From Rosa chinensis (lineage: Eukaryota > Streptophyta > Magnoliopsida > Rosales > Rosaceae): a stretch of DNA of 64,000 bases. The stretch is taken from positions 77,834,347-77,898,346 of the forward strand of contig NC_037089.1 in NCBI RefSeq assembly GCF_002994745.2. The letters run 5' to 3'. The first letter of the stretch is position 1. Every line of letters starts with the position of its first letter. Position numbers and translations under genes: made by a program. Positions 50,008 to 59,893 of the stretch are shown piece after piece. Under the pieces are notes generated by a model, which saw only the letters and a program-made list of their open reading frames with translations, did not search any database and was not told the origin of the DNA.

Positions 50008-50844
50008 CGTTTGATATAAGAATGAAAGAAAAGTTTCAAAATGTCGACATTATGTTCACATCCACTAGTAAGTTTTTTCTGGGCCTAGCTCCGATATTCT
50101 AGGAATTATGGTTCATCCTGTTAGGCCCAACGATTCCAAATTCTCGGTATATCATTAATATATGGTTGGTTGTTTGGATTTCACATTTGGTTGATGCTTT
50201 GATTGCTTTCACATTAAACAGAAAGCTCAGTTGTGTGGACTTGTCCCAACATCATAAAATCATGTGTACCGATTTGAAAGGATCCAATATATAATTTGTT
50301 TAAAATTCTATTTCGAGTTTTAATTATTAGAGTTACAGTAATTAAGATGTTTCTAGAGCGTATGAGTCTGCTCTCAAACCAATCTATTAAATTGTGTCTC
50401 ATACTACAGCTAAACAGCAGAGGTTGTTTCAAATTTTTTGAACTATAGAGTTTATTTTGTGAAGTTTGTGGGTCTATACTCTAAAACTCATACAATTTTG
50501 TATTTAGATTTGTTTTCAAGAACTATTCATGCAAAAGAAATGAAAAACAAATGCAGCTACAAATTCATCAGACATGATTTGGTCTTTATTTATGGTGCAA
50601 AAAAGAACCGATATAATTTTGTCATTTGATTATCACGAGTCATACAACATTACAACAACTAATTAACCGAAGTTAAGTCAGGGAACAAGCTATATTTGTC
50701 TGTATTGTTCAAATGATCAAGCGTGTCATTTTGTTTAACAATTCTTATTTAAAAATTATCTATATATATGATTCAAGAATGAAAGAACATTTCAGTTATT
50801 TATTTGTCACTATAACAAAATGTCGATATTAAATTATATTGCAT

Positions 50845-51027
50845 CAATAATGTTCACATAGTCAGTAATTGATTAAGAAAATTATGCTCAATCACCATTA
50901 AATATAAATTTAAGAGTACAAAAAATTATTTTTAAGCTGTGTCATTTTGTTTTTCACCTTCAATTTACATTCAAGAGTGATTCAACATAATATTTATACT
51001 CAGTTACTTATCAAGTGAACACCTCCG
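50845..51027. mobile_element. MITE family X, copy 2
   Basis: 183 bp, collinear with 39719-39902 (184 bp): CAATA.TGTTCAC start, ATGCTCAAT, ATTTACATTCAA and CAAGTGAACA near the right end. It lies about 200 bp before the PPR start codon at 51225, so it is in that gene's promoter region. No clear TSD was seen. Confidence 0.75.
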
Positions 51028-51224
51028 TATACATTACATAGTGTCATCTGCGCACATGCATATCTTTGTAAGTTTTTTTGGGTCTTATATTCTAGTAAAC
51101 ATGGTTCATCCTCTTAGGCCCAACAATTCTAAACTTTTAGGTAAAATGATTGTAGCCCATTGAGCTAAAATAGAGGCGCGCACTCAAACGGCTACATTTT
51201 TGCGTGGTCGCGTCCCCATTTTTC

Positions 51225-53192
51225 ATGAAGCTCTTCTTCTTCAAGCGCCATTGCAGCTCTCTCATCTCCTCCAATCTCCACAAAACCCAAAACCCACCAC
51301 CCAAACAATCCCAAATCCTCCACCTCTGCAAATCCGGCTTACTTTTCGACGCGATTCGAATCCTCAACTCCATAAACCCCTCTGAAATCACCCTCAAACC
51401 ACTCGTCTACGCTTCACTCTTGCAGACATGCACCAAAGCCGTTTCTCTCACCCACGGCCTCCAAATCCACGCCCACGTCATCAAGTCCGGCCTCGAAACC
51501 GACCGGTTCGTCGGGAACAGCTTGCTCTCTCTGTACTTCAAGCTGATCCCCGACATGTCCGAAACCCGGAGAGTGTTTGATGCTCTGTATTTCAGGGATG
51601 TGATATCGTGGACGTCGATGATCACCGGGTACGTTCGCGCCGGAAAGCCTGCTACCTCAGTTGCATTGTTTTGGGAGATGGTCAGTTTCGGGATCGAGCC
51701 GAATGACTTCACTGTATCCGCGGTGGTCAAGGCTTGTTCGCAGGTCGGCTACTACAGGCTCGGCCGGTGCTTGCATGGAGTGGTTGTGAGTCGTGGGTTT
51801 GATTCGAATCCGGTCATTGTTACTGCTTTGATTGACATGTATGGGAGAAATCATAGGCCGGGGGATGCACGCCAGCTATTTGATGAAATGATTCAACCGG
51901 GCGCGATCTGTTGGACGTCGGTGATTTCAGCGCTGACGCGGAACGATATGTTTAGGGAAGCATTGGGGTGTTTTTATTTGATGCAGAGATGTCATGGTTT
52001 GTTCCCGGATGGGTTTACGTTTGGGACTGTATTGACCGCTTGTGGCAATCTGGGGAGGCTGAGGCAAGGTCGAGAGATGCACGCGAAGGTCGTTACGTAC
52101 GGGCTTTGTGGAAATGTGGTTGTGGAGAGTAGCTTGGTTGACATGTATGGGAAATGTGGGAGTGTAGATGATTCTCGGCGTGTTTTTGATAGGATGCCCG
52201 TGAAGAACTCTGTTTCGTGGTCTGCGTTGCTCGGGGTGTACTGTCAAGCGGGAGAATTTGAGTCTGTCATTAAGCATTTCAGGGAAATGGAAGAGGCTGA
52301 CCTGTACTGCTTTGGAACTGTTCTTCGTGCGTGTGCAGGCTTGGCGGCTGTACAACATGGGAAAGAGGTTCATTGCCAGTATGTGAGAAGGTGTGGTTGG
52401 AGAGATGTGATTGTTGAGTCGGCTCTAGTTAATCTCTATGCAAAATGTGGTTGCATAGATTTTGCGCGTAGTGTTTTTATCCAGATGCTAGTTAGGAATT
52501 TGATTACATGGAACTCGATGATTTGTGGGTTTGCTCAAAATGGGCAAGGTGAAGAAGCTCTTGGAATATTTGATGAGATGATTAAAGAGGGGATGAAGCC
52601 TGACTATATCAGCTTTATTGGGGTTCTATTTGCTTGTAGTCATGCAGGTTTGGTTGATCAAGGGCGAAGGAACTTTATCTTGATGACAAAAGAGTATGGG
52701 ATCAAACCTGGGATTGAACATTATTGTTGCATGGTTGATCTCCTCGGCCGTGCTGGGCTACTGGAAGAAGCAGAGAATTTAATAGAGAGTGCAGAGTGTA
52801 GAAATGATTCTTCCCTCTGGGCAGTTCTTCTAGGTGCTAGCACAACCTGTACGAACTCTGCTACTGCAGAGCGCATAGCCAAGAAAATGATAAAACTTGA
52901 ACCTGACTACCATTTGAGTTATGTTCTTCTAGCTAATGTATACAGATCAGTAGGCCGATGGGATGATGCCATGGAGATTGCCAAGCTGATGCAAGATAGA
53001 GGAGTTAAGAAGACTCCGGCTAAGAGCTGGATTGAATCTAATAGTAGATTGGGTTCTCATCTTCATGTTGGTGATGTGCACTTACCTAGAAAAATCGATT
53101 TTAATGCCGTTTGGGGACATTGTATGAAAACGAGAATAGACGGAAGTGAATCAAAAGTTGAGTATCAACCCATGTTGGAGGCTGGAGTATAG
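51225..53192 (+). CDS. PLS-class PPR protein, E subgroup
   Basis: Intronless, 655 aa from the ATG at 51225 (MKLFFFKRHCSS). The N-terminus is basic/Ser-rich, fitting a mitochondrial or plastid targeting peptide. PPR motifs run from about residue 65 to 560 in the PLS pattern, visible as repeated blocks such as VGNSLLSLYFK, DVISWTSMITGY, NDFTVSAVVKACS, VVESSLVDMYGKCG and NLITWNSMICGFAQNG. The C-terminus has the E motif (SYVLLANVYRSVGRWDDAMEIAKLMQDRGVKKTPAKSWIE) and ends without a DYW deaminase. Family members bind organelle RNA and usually serve C-to-U editing, recruiting a DYW partner. I recall Arabidopsis At1g03540 as the probable orthologue, next door to NAF1. It faces the next gene tail to tail, 612 bp apart. 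Confidence 0.93.
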   Translation: MKLFFFKRHCSSLISSNLHKTQNPPPKQSQILHLCKSGLLFDAIRILNSINPSEITLKPLVYASLLQTCTKAVSLTHGLQIHAHVIKSGLETDRFVGNSLLSLYFKLIPDMSETRRVFDALYFRDVISWTSMITGYVRAGKPATSVALFWEMVSFGIEPNDFTVSAVVKACSQVGYYRLGRCLHGVVVSRGFDSNPVIVTALIDMYGRNHRPGDARQLFDEMIQPGAICWTSVISALTRNDMFREALGCFYLMQRCHGLFPDGFTFGTVLTACGNLGRLRQGREMHAKVVTYGLCGNVVVESSLVDMYGKCGSVDDSRRVFDRMPVKNSVSWSALLGVYCQAGEFESVIKHFREMEEADLYCFGTVLRACAGLAAVQHGKEVHCQYVRRCGWRDVIVESALVNLYAKCGCIDFARSVFIQMLVRNLITWNSMICGFAQNGQGEEALGIFDEMIKEGMKPDYISFIGVLFACSHAGLVDQGRRNFILMTKEYGIKPGIEHYCCMVDLLGRAGLLEEAENLIESAECRNDSSLWAVLLGASTTCTNSATAERIAKKMIKLEPDYHLSYVLLANVYRSVGRWDDAMEIAKLMQDRGVKKTPAKSWIESNSRLGSHLHVGDVHLPRKIDFNAVWGHCMKTRIDGSESKVEYQPMLEAGV

Positions 53193-53804
53193 TTTTATCA
53201 GAAGCAATTGGCATCCCTCATGGAACTCCTTCATGTCCTCGATATTGGACGTCATGCAATGCAAGAAACAGGTGGAGGCAATTGCCCTTTTTGATACCTG
53301 GTAGGCTGGTACAATACAGCTTTTGTTTTGAGGTGAAATGCTCAGATCAAAAATCCCATGTATTCTTTGTTTTTCTTACTTCAATAAAAAAACGGGAGCT
53401 GTACATTTTTGAACTCATAAGAAGTTTTGTTTCGTCTCATTATGTACGGTTTACCACCAGACGACCCTTAATCTTAACCTACTAGTAAACCATGTTAAAA
53501 ATTCACCTACAACTAGAAGTGGCTTCAGATGCAGAGCTGGGGCCTGGGGGGACTCGAAAATCAAACAGCCACAGAGAATTGCTCCGGTATGAAATTGATA
53601 TATAAAGCAGCACATGTTGCATTCAGTGTTGGCATGTTATATTGTACAATGGAGAATACAATACATGTTCCCAAAAAATCCAGTACTTTCTGTACAATCT
53701 TCATTCAGCTGTTTCCTAACATACATATACAGTGTTAGATGCATGCACTAATGCTTGTTTCTGTACAGTGTGACATCGTTACAAGTTTATCACTTCAAAT
53801 ATTA

Positions 53805-56800
53805 TCAATCCTCAAACTCTGAATTAGTGTCATCAAACTCATCTTTGGTTTCCGAATCTACATGATGTTCCGAGTCAAATGCATATTTCCTGTCTTGCTT
53901 AACCAATTTGGCAAGGTCATGCCTATTGGCATCTGTATAGGCATCTATAACAGCTCTGAACAAGGATGGATTAGGCTCTATCTCTTCATATTTCAGCTGG
54001 CTGTAAATTCTCTTCACTCCTTCAACCATACCTGCTTTTCCATAACAACCTACTAGGAAAATATGCGTTACAAGGTCTGGTTCCACACCTTCATCCTGCA
54101 TTCTCATGAAAATGTTCAGAGCCTTGTCAATCTCCCCAGCTGCCCCATAAGCATATATCGCAACATTGTAGAGAAAAGAATCAAGATTTATGTCAGCTTT
54201 TGTGAATGTTTCACAGGATTCGAGTGCCAAACCATGCATACCAACCAGAGAGAACACAGAGGTGATGATAGCTTGTCTAGAGTAAGGTTTCCCTTCCTGG
54301 TAAGATGACTCTAGCTGGGTTACAGCTTCAATGGGAATCCCTCCTTTTCTCAATACAGTGAACAATACATTACAAGTTCCACTGTCAAGCAACAGTTTCC
54401 GAGTTACCATCTCGTGCAATAATTCACCGCATTCACGTAGCTGCCCGTTAATGGCATAGCATGACATCACCTTGTTAAATGAAGCGCAGTCCCTTATTAA
54501 ACCCGATTCTTTCATTTCCTCTGCTACATCAATGGCCTCATCAAGCATGCCCATGCTCTTGTACAGATACATCATGGTTGCAAACGCTATCTCATCAGCC
54601 CAACCTTTCGCTCTCAAATTTTCAAAAATCAATTTGGCTTCAGATACCAACCCAAGATCTGCATACAGATTTATCATACTGTTAGATGCAACAACATCTG
54701 GGCCACCATCAAAACCTTTCAACCTCTCATACAACACTTCTGCTCCATCACGGCTTCCCGCCTTACTATACGCCTTTATCAGAGATGTCAGAACTATTTG
54801 ATTTGCAGTTATCCCCGATTCTTCCATGTGGTGAAAATACTTAAGTGCTTCTTCAACTCTGCCAGTTTCTGCGAATCCATTGATTAAAGAACCGTACACA
54901 AACTCATTTGGCTTTGTTCCTGACTTTACAAAGTCTTGGTACACATCAACTGCATCCGAAAGCTGGCCAAGGCGAGCATAGCAGGCAATAAGAGCAGAAA
55001 GGGTTAGAGATTGAGGCTTCAGACCAGTTTCCTGCATTTCTGTTAGAAGATCCCTTGCTTGGTCCACTAAATCACCTCCGGAGAACATTTGGATGAGAGA
55101 GTTGTAAGTGCACTCATCGGGCCAAGTCCCATGCTTTTTCATGCCCCTGAAGAGAGAGAAAGCTTTGTCATAAAGCCTTGCCTTACCATACGCTTTGATC
55201 ATAACATTGTATTCCACAATATCCTTCGTCTGTCCAACCAAATCTCCCTTCCTATAGAATAGGACCTCGGCTTCAGTCCAAAGTCCCTTTTCAGCATATG
55301 CATCTATAATTGCTGCACGCGTCTTTGATGAAATCCCACGGTTTAACTGACATTTCTCATAAAGTAAGTTTGCCTGATCAAGCCGTCCTTCATTAATATA
55401 CATCTTGATGATACCAGGAAGAGAATGCTCATTAATAGAGACACCAGATTTCTCCATATCCTCAATCACAATCTCCACATCTCTGACCATATTTCTCTCA
55501 CATAATACATGAAGAATGGTCCGGTGAGATACAATATCCTGGTAAAGACCTACCTCCTTGATCTTCCTGTAGCAGTTCAGAGCAGCATCAATGTTCCCCA
55601 CATCAGCATACAGAGATAGAAAAATGTTATAAGTTCTTGTATCAGGAGATATACCCCTTTCTTCCATCTTACTGAGCAAAGCTTCCGCCTCCAACAAATG
55701 CCCATGACTTCCACAAGTAAAGATCATAGTATTAAAAGTAATAACATCCATTGCCACTCCAGACTTCATCATATCTCCAAACACATTAGCCGCATCATTC
55801 AGACGCCCTGCCTTTCCATACAAATCAATCAAACTATTATAGGTAGATGTAAGTCGTGGTTTCTGAATAGAGTTCTCTGTATCCATTGAGGTCATAATTT
55901 TTGAAGTGGGAACTCTCCCACCAGTCCTGAATAGCTCAGTGGACAAGAAATGCTTGAAACTAATAGGTTCCGAAACAGAACCAATCACAGAATCAGCCAT
56001 AGAATCCAACTCAAGGTCATCGAGCTCAATCCGCCCAGTACACCAGTCCTTATAAAACTTATCCGCCCTATCAAACTCTTCTGCATTCTTCAATGCCCGA
56101 ACAACCGTATTCATTGTAACCTCATCCGGGAAAAGTCCCCTTAGCTTCATGTGCTTAATCCACAACAGGGCCTCCTTCACAAGTCCCGCTTTCCCATACA
56201 CATCAACAAGCATGGAATACGTATTGTTAGTCGGCAGGACACCCTTTTTCGCCATTTCAACCCAACAAAGCCTCAGCTCATCCCATCTCTGAGCTCTACC
56301 AAGCACCCGAAGCACCACATTGTAGTGAATCACATTGGGCACATACTCTTTCTGTGACTTGAACCACTCGAAAACACGAAGAACTCTCTCCCAGCTCCTC
56401 TGTTCTTTGAGAATCACAGTCTGTTCTTTCGCACTCAGACTCTCCCCAGACGACTTGAGTGCCTTTTCAACATCGTTTTCAGACTCCAAAGACCTCAAAA
56501 TCGAAGGCAACACGCCTCCATACCTCTTCTTCTTACCATTAACTAAAGAAACCTTCGTGGGAAAAACCAATGCTTTCGAATGACACTGAAGCTTAAACCC
56601 TACATAAACCCTAGACCCTCTTGAACTCTGCTGCTGAGGTCGTGAACCCACAATACAGCTACCCTTTTGAGAAATTGGAACAGGGCATAGTTGGGTTTTA
56701 GCTAAGCTATGGTTGTGGGGAGTGAAACGAAACCCTAGAAGAGGCCTAGTAGTGAAATTAGATTGGGGGTTTTGAAGCTTACTTGGTGAAAAGGTGTGGC

Positions 56801-56867
56801 CTTGCATTGAGCTGTGGAGACTTTCTTGCCCTAATTCTCTGGAATTGTAGCTCTGGCAGTGAAGCAT
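53805..56867 (-). CDS. P-class PPR protein, 1020 aa (At1g73710-like)
   Basis: Intronless 1020-aa ORF. Residues 1 to about 110 are Ser/Arg/Lys-rich and probably a plastid transit peptide. After a conserved pre-PPR region (KEQRSWERVLRVFEWFKSQ near 150) come about 18-20 canonical 35-aa P motifs to residue about 990, such as VIHYNVVLRVLGRAQRWDEL, TYNSLIDLYGKAGRLNDA, VEYNVMIKAYGKARLYDKA and TYNSLIQMFSGGDL. It ends with an acidic tail (DSETKDEFDDTNSEFED). There are no E/DYW motifs, so it is a P-class protein of the kind that stabilises or processes organelle RNA. Similarity to At1g73710 is from memory. The target RNA is unknown, and fifth/last residues of each repeat could be used to predict it. 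Confidence 0.93.
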   Translation of the reverse strand: MLHCQSYNSRELGQESLHSSMQGHTFSPSKLQNPQSNFTTRPLLGFRFTPHNHSLAKTQLCPVPISQKGSCIVGSRPQQQSSRGSRVYVGFKLQCHSKALVFPTKVSLVNGKKKRYGGVLPSILRSLESENDVEKALKSSGESLSAKEQTVILKEQRSWERVLRVFEWFKSQKEYVPNVIHYNVVLRVLGRAQRWDELRLCWVEMAKKGVLPTNNTYSMLVDVYGKAGLVKEALLWIKHMKLRGLFPDEVTMNTVVRALKNAEEFDRADKFYKDWCTGRIELDDLELDSMADSVIGSVSEPISFKHFLSTELFRTGGRVPTSKIMTSMDTENSIQKPRLTSTYNSLIDLYGKAGRLNDAANVFGDMMKSGVAMDVITFNTMIFTCGSHGHLLEAEALLSKMEERGISPDTRTYNIFLSLYADVGNIDAALNCYRKIKEVGLYQDIVSHRTILHVLCERNMVRDVEIVIEDMEKSGVSINEHSLPGIIKMYINEGRLDQANLLYEKCQLNRGISSKTRAAIIDAYAEKGLWTEAEVLFYRKGDLVGQTKDIVEYNVMIKAYGKARLYDKAFSLFRGMKKHGTWPDECTYNSLIQMFSGGDLVDQARDLLTEMQETGLKPQSLTLSALIACYARLGQLSDAVDVYQDFVKSGTKPNEFVYGSLINGFAETGRVEEALKYFHHMEESGITANQIVLTSLIKAYSKAGSRDGAEVLYERLKGFDGGPDVVASNSMINLYADLGLVSEAKLIFENLRAKGWADEIAFATMMYLYKSMGMLDEAIDVAEEMKESGLIRDCASFNKVMSCYAINGQLRECGELLHEMVTRKLLLDSGTCNVLFTVLRKGGIPIEAVTQLESSYQEGKPYSRQAIITSVFSLVGMHGLALESCETFTKADINLDSFLYNVAIYAYGAAGEIDKALNIFMRMQDEGVEPDLVTHIFLVGCYGKAGMVEGVKRIYSQLKYEEIEPNPSLFRAVIDAYTDANRHDLAKLVKQDRKYAFDSEHHVDSETKDEFDDTNSEFED

Positions 56868-57244
56868 CTTCTCCCTGCCTTTAAAGTTTGAATCTTTGGG
56901 ACTTTGCGGTTTTCCAGCTCTGAAAGTAATTAGGGTTTAAGACACAGAGAAAAAGGAAGAAGAAGAGGAGGAGGAGCTTGTTAATGTTTGAGCTTTTTCA
57001 TTTCCTGTTACTGCCCTTGGGATGGTTTGGGAGAAAGAGGAACCTTTAGGGGTAAAATCGTCAGAAGGAAACTTTCAAACTCTTTGTTCTTTTCTTCTGA
57101 TTTTTCTGAATTCTGTTTCTATCTCAACTGATTTTTTTTTTGTTTTTTTTGTTTTGTCCTTTTATGATGGAAAATCCATGAATTAATCTCCTACCCGGAA
57201 GATGATGATTATGACTGTTATGGCGGGAGAAAAACCTTACAAAA

Positions 57245-57587
57245 ATGACAACAAATTTGTTGTTAGAGTGGTAATGTTGAGTCATATTTTGTGTAATTTT
57301 AGTTCTAATAATGGGTAATTACACCTCTTACGACATTGTTACAAGCTTTTGAACAAATTCGTTGTCAAAGTTGTAATTTTTTTTGTAATCTTAGTTCTAA
57401 TAATGATAATTACACTTCTTACGACATTATTACAAGTTTTTGAACAAATTCGTTGTCAATGTTGTAATTTTTGTTTAACTATATGTAAATAGTATAAATG
57501 AATATCGTAGCTTTTGTTCTCAATGTTGTAATTTTGATTCAAATAATTGTAATTTTTTGTTCAAATAGTTGTAAATGAGTGTATGAG
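57245..57587 (+). repeat. AT-rich interspersed repeat, copy B (with internal duplication)
   Basis: Inverted relative to the copy at 238-489. It contains an extra internal tandem copy of about 90 bp (around ATTAC.TCTTACGACATT.TTACAAG..TTTGAACAAATTCG), which copy A has once. It lies upstream of the small peptide gene. Confidence 0.7.
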
Positions 57588-57600
57588 ATACCCACTTGTC

Positions 57601-57862
57601 TCATTAATAATTTGCAAGAATATCTTTAGGCAATTATTATCTCCATCCCCCAAATATTATCTCCAATGCCCAACTACATAGTGTCCGCATCAAGAGAGTT
57701 ATGTCCAGTGGGGTTATGAAATTTTGATGTCTCATTAATAATTTGTAAGAATATCTTTAGGCAATTATCATCTCCATCCCCCAAATATTATCTCCAACGC
57801 CCAACTACATAGTGTCCGCATCAAGAGTGTTATGTCCAGTGGGGTTATGAAATTTTGACTAA
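57601..57862 (+). repeat. 131-bp tandem duplication upstream of peptide gene
   Basis: Two nearly identical head-to-tail copies (57601-57731 and 57732-57862) start TCATTAATAATTTG and end GGGGTTATGAAATTTTGA. They differ at about five positions by eye. The second copy ends 86 bp before the start codon at 57949, so the duplication covers the likely promoter. Confidence 0.9.
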
Positions 57863-57948
57863 CTGCACAAATATCTGTCCAAGTCTTCTATTAATAGAGA
57901 TAAGCTAGGGAAACCCCCTTGGTCTCAAAGCAAACACTCCTCGACAAA

Positions 57949-58282
57949 ATGGGTTCCAACAAGGCTTTTCTTTTATTTGCTCTTGTTCTTCTCATCATCT
58001 CCTCTGAGGTAGCAGCACGAGACCTCCTCGAGCACACTTCTACTCCTGCCAAGCTGAAAGGTACGTGAGCCTCGCCATTTTGTACACACTGAACATGCAT
58101 GCGTGTTTATGTTATGCTGAGCCACTTTGCCTGCAGAGAATGGTGGATATGAAAGAAAGCTTGCTGGTGGTAGGTATCCTGTTCCCAGCCGAGGAAAAGA
58201 ATGCTCCCCATATGTGAGAAGCTGTCCCAGCAAAGCACCACCACCACCACCATGCTCACTATATAAAAGAAACTGTCCATGA
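57949..58282 (+). CDS. Small secreted Cys-containing peptide, unrecognised
   Basis: Two exons, 57949-58060 and 58137-58282, with GT/AG borders and preserved phase, give an 85-aa precursor. It starts MGSNKAFLLFALVLLIISSEVAA, a clear signal peptide likely cut after VAA. The mature part is basic with a middle REKLAGG-like region (YERKLAGGRYPVPSRGK) and a C-terminus carrying two copies of CSxYxRxCP (CSPYVRSCP and CSLYKRNCP) separated by SKAPPPPP. The four cysteines could form two short loops. I do not recognise the family; it is not a RALF, CLE or defensin by motif. The splice site and signal peptide make a real gene likely. The role is unknown, perhaps apoplastic signalling or cell-wall binding given the proline run, but this is speculation. 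Confidence 0.75.
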
Positions 58283-58770
58283 AAGAAGTTGCGCTCATCT
58301 TTTCAGATCATGATGAACAACTAATTATTAGGGCTGCCAATCGATACTTGAAGTTATTGATTCCTCTCTTTTGTTGCTTCCCTTACATAAAACTTGCAGT
58401 ATGTACGTGCTGTTACTTTCATAGAATAAATGCTCAATATATGTAAGCCTCTCCAAATCTTCGATCTGGAGACTCTGGCCGTGCTAATATTTCTGTAAAA
58501 TTGCATGGTAAAGCAGTAGTTTTCATGGTCTCTCCATTCACAATATTAAATAAGATCTTAAATATTTGAATTTCTAAAATCAGAAAATTATATAAAAAAG
58601 AAAGAAAAAAAAAAGTCTGAGGTTTTCGAGTTCCTTCAATTAGAACACTTTTCCAAAATCATGTTTTATTACGACAATGACACGTGACAATTTGAACAAA
58701 AAAGGGTATATGTTGACATCATTTGAATTAAAAAGAATTATGGCCAATTCTAGTTTGGTTCTTATAGAGT

Positions 58771-59336
58771 TTTTTTTTTTTAGAAAATAGATAATTTCAT
58801 TAATTTATCCTTGGCCAGAAAGCATGTACATTAAATGTTGTCTCATAATAAAGTCATAAATGGCATAAGCTACCAAGCAAAAGACAGATGACCGCTAACA
58901 TATTCGCTCACTTATTGAGCCTAACAACAAGAAACAAAATCCTCTCTACCAACCTTCCATGAAGTAGTAACCTAGTTTCTTAGAGACCTCAATTGGTGTA
59001 CAATTAGAGAAACTAAGATGAAAGACTCAGCTTCTAGTATTAGGCAAGGAACTTGGAGAAACCTAAAATTTTCCTTTGCCCTTGTCTCTAGGGCTGGGAA
59101 CAAAATTAGTGACGGTAGGATAGGTCAACCTCAGAGGAACAACACTAGGCTTCTTGTTGGCACACTGGTTTTGCCAGACTTCCTTTTCAAAGTTACCAAA
59201 GTAATGTCATCCTCTTCAATTAATCCCAAAGTATCAGCCTGCAGAGTTGGGATCTTACTAACCAAGATGGTTTTGAACTTCTTGGGGGAAGGATTGCAGT
59301 CACCGCTGCGATCTCTTTTCTTGGACGACATCCCTC
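58771..59336 (-). mobile_element. 3' part of a poly-A retroposon, cut by copia insertion
   Basis: On the minus strand the sequence ends in a poly-A tract (T-run 58771-58783) after TTAATGAAATTATC. A frame starts MSSKKRDRSGDCNPSPKKFK (ATG at 59331) and stops near 59131, and its Lys/Pro/Ser style resembles C-terminal parts of plant LINE ORF1. The right side is replaced by the copia LTR at 59337. The class assignment is tentative. Confidence 0.45.
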
Positions 59337-59794
59337 TATTAGGAATTTGACCTAAAATTCCTCTTGCGGAAGCAGACAAGTGCAAAACAATATGGATAAA
59401 TGATCGGGAAAACAAACACGAACTTGTTAACGAGGTTCAGCGCACAAAGAACTTTTCCTACGTCCCCAGGCTGCTTGGGTTTCACTAAAGAAGAAGAAGA
59501 ATACACGAACAAGAATACAAGGATCTCTCACAAGAAGTTCTCACCAACTCTCAAGACCTCACTTGCTCTCTCTGTTTAATGCTTCAAATACTTGATCTAC
59601 CACTACAACCTATGCCCCTATTTATAGATATCTAAGTAGATCCTATAAGACATTGGAAACCTATTCTCAATAGACATAGAAACCATTACCAAATAGGATT
59701 ATGTAAGTAGGTAGGAAACAATAAAAAAAACTCCTCTTTGATCAAGGATTAACAAATCCTTATCCTATGTGGAATCGGATCCACACACCCAACA
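59337..59794 (-). repeat. 3' LTR of minus-strand copia element
   Basis: About 458 bp, ending CCCAACA on the plus strand at 59791-59794 and matching the LTR start at 63882 with some mismatches and one short indel. Confidence 0.85.
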
Positions 59795-59893
59795 ATCTTC
59801 CACTTGGAGCCGATTATAGCAGTAGCTAACATCCTTCAATACTCTTCAATCATAGCAACACAAAACCCATTATTACAGCCAACATCTCATTCT

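Larger units (their letters stand above)
48321..51143 (+). repeat. Tandem segmental duplication (~0.8-kb unit) with later insertions
   Basis: Copy 1 is 48321-50147 and copy 2 is 50148-51143. Both start TATATCATTAAT and end near GGCCCAAC(G/A)ATTC, with diverged but collinear similarity between (AATCATGTGTAC, GTTCTCAAACC or GCTCTCAAACC, TTCATGCAAAAGAA, TTTTTTGGG-like end). After removing insertions (48937-49518 and 49592-50007 in copy 1, 50845-51027 in copy 2) both are about 0.81-0.82 kb. The unit is non-coding. Confidence 0.85.

Noticed and set aside
51407..52373. Minus-strand frames opposite the PPR-E gene
   Set aside because: Shadows of the PPR coding strand with no features of their own.
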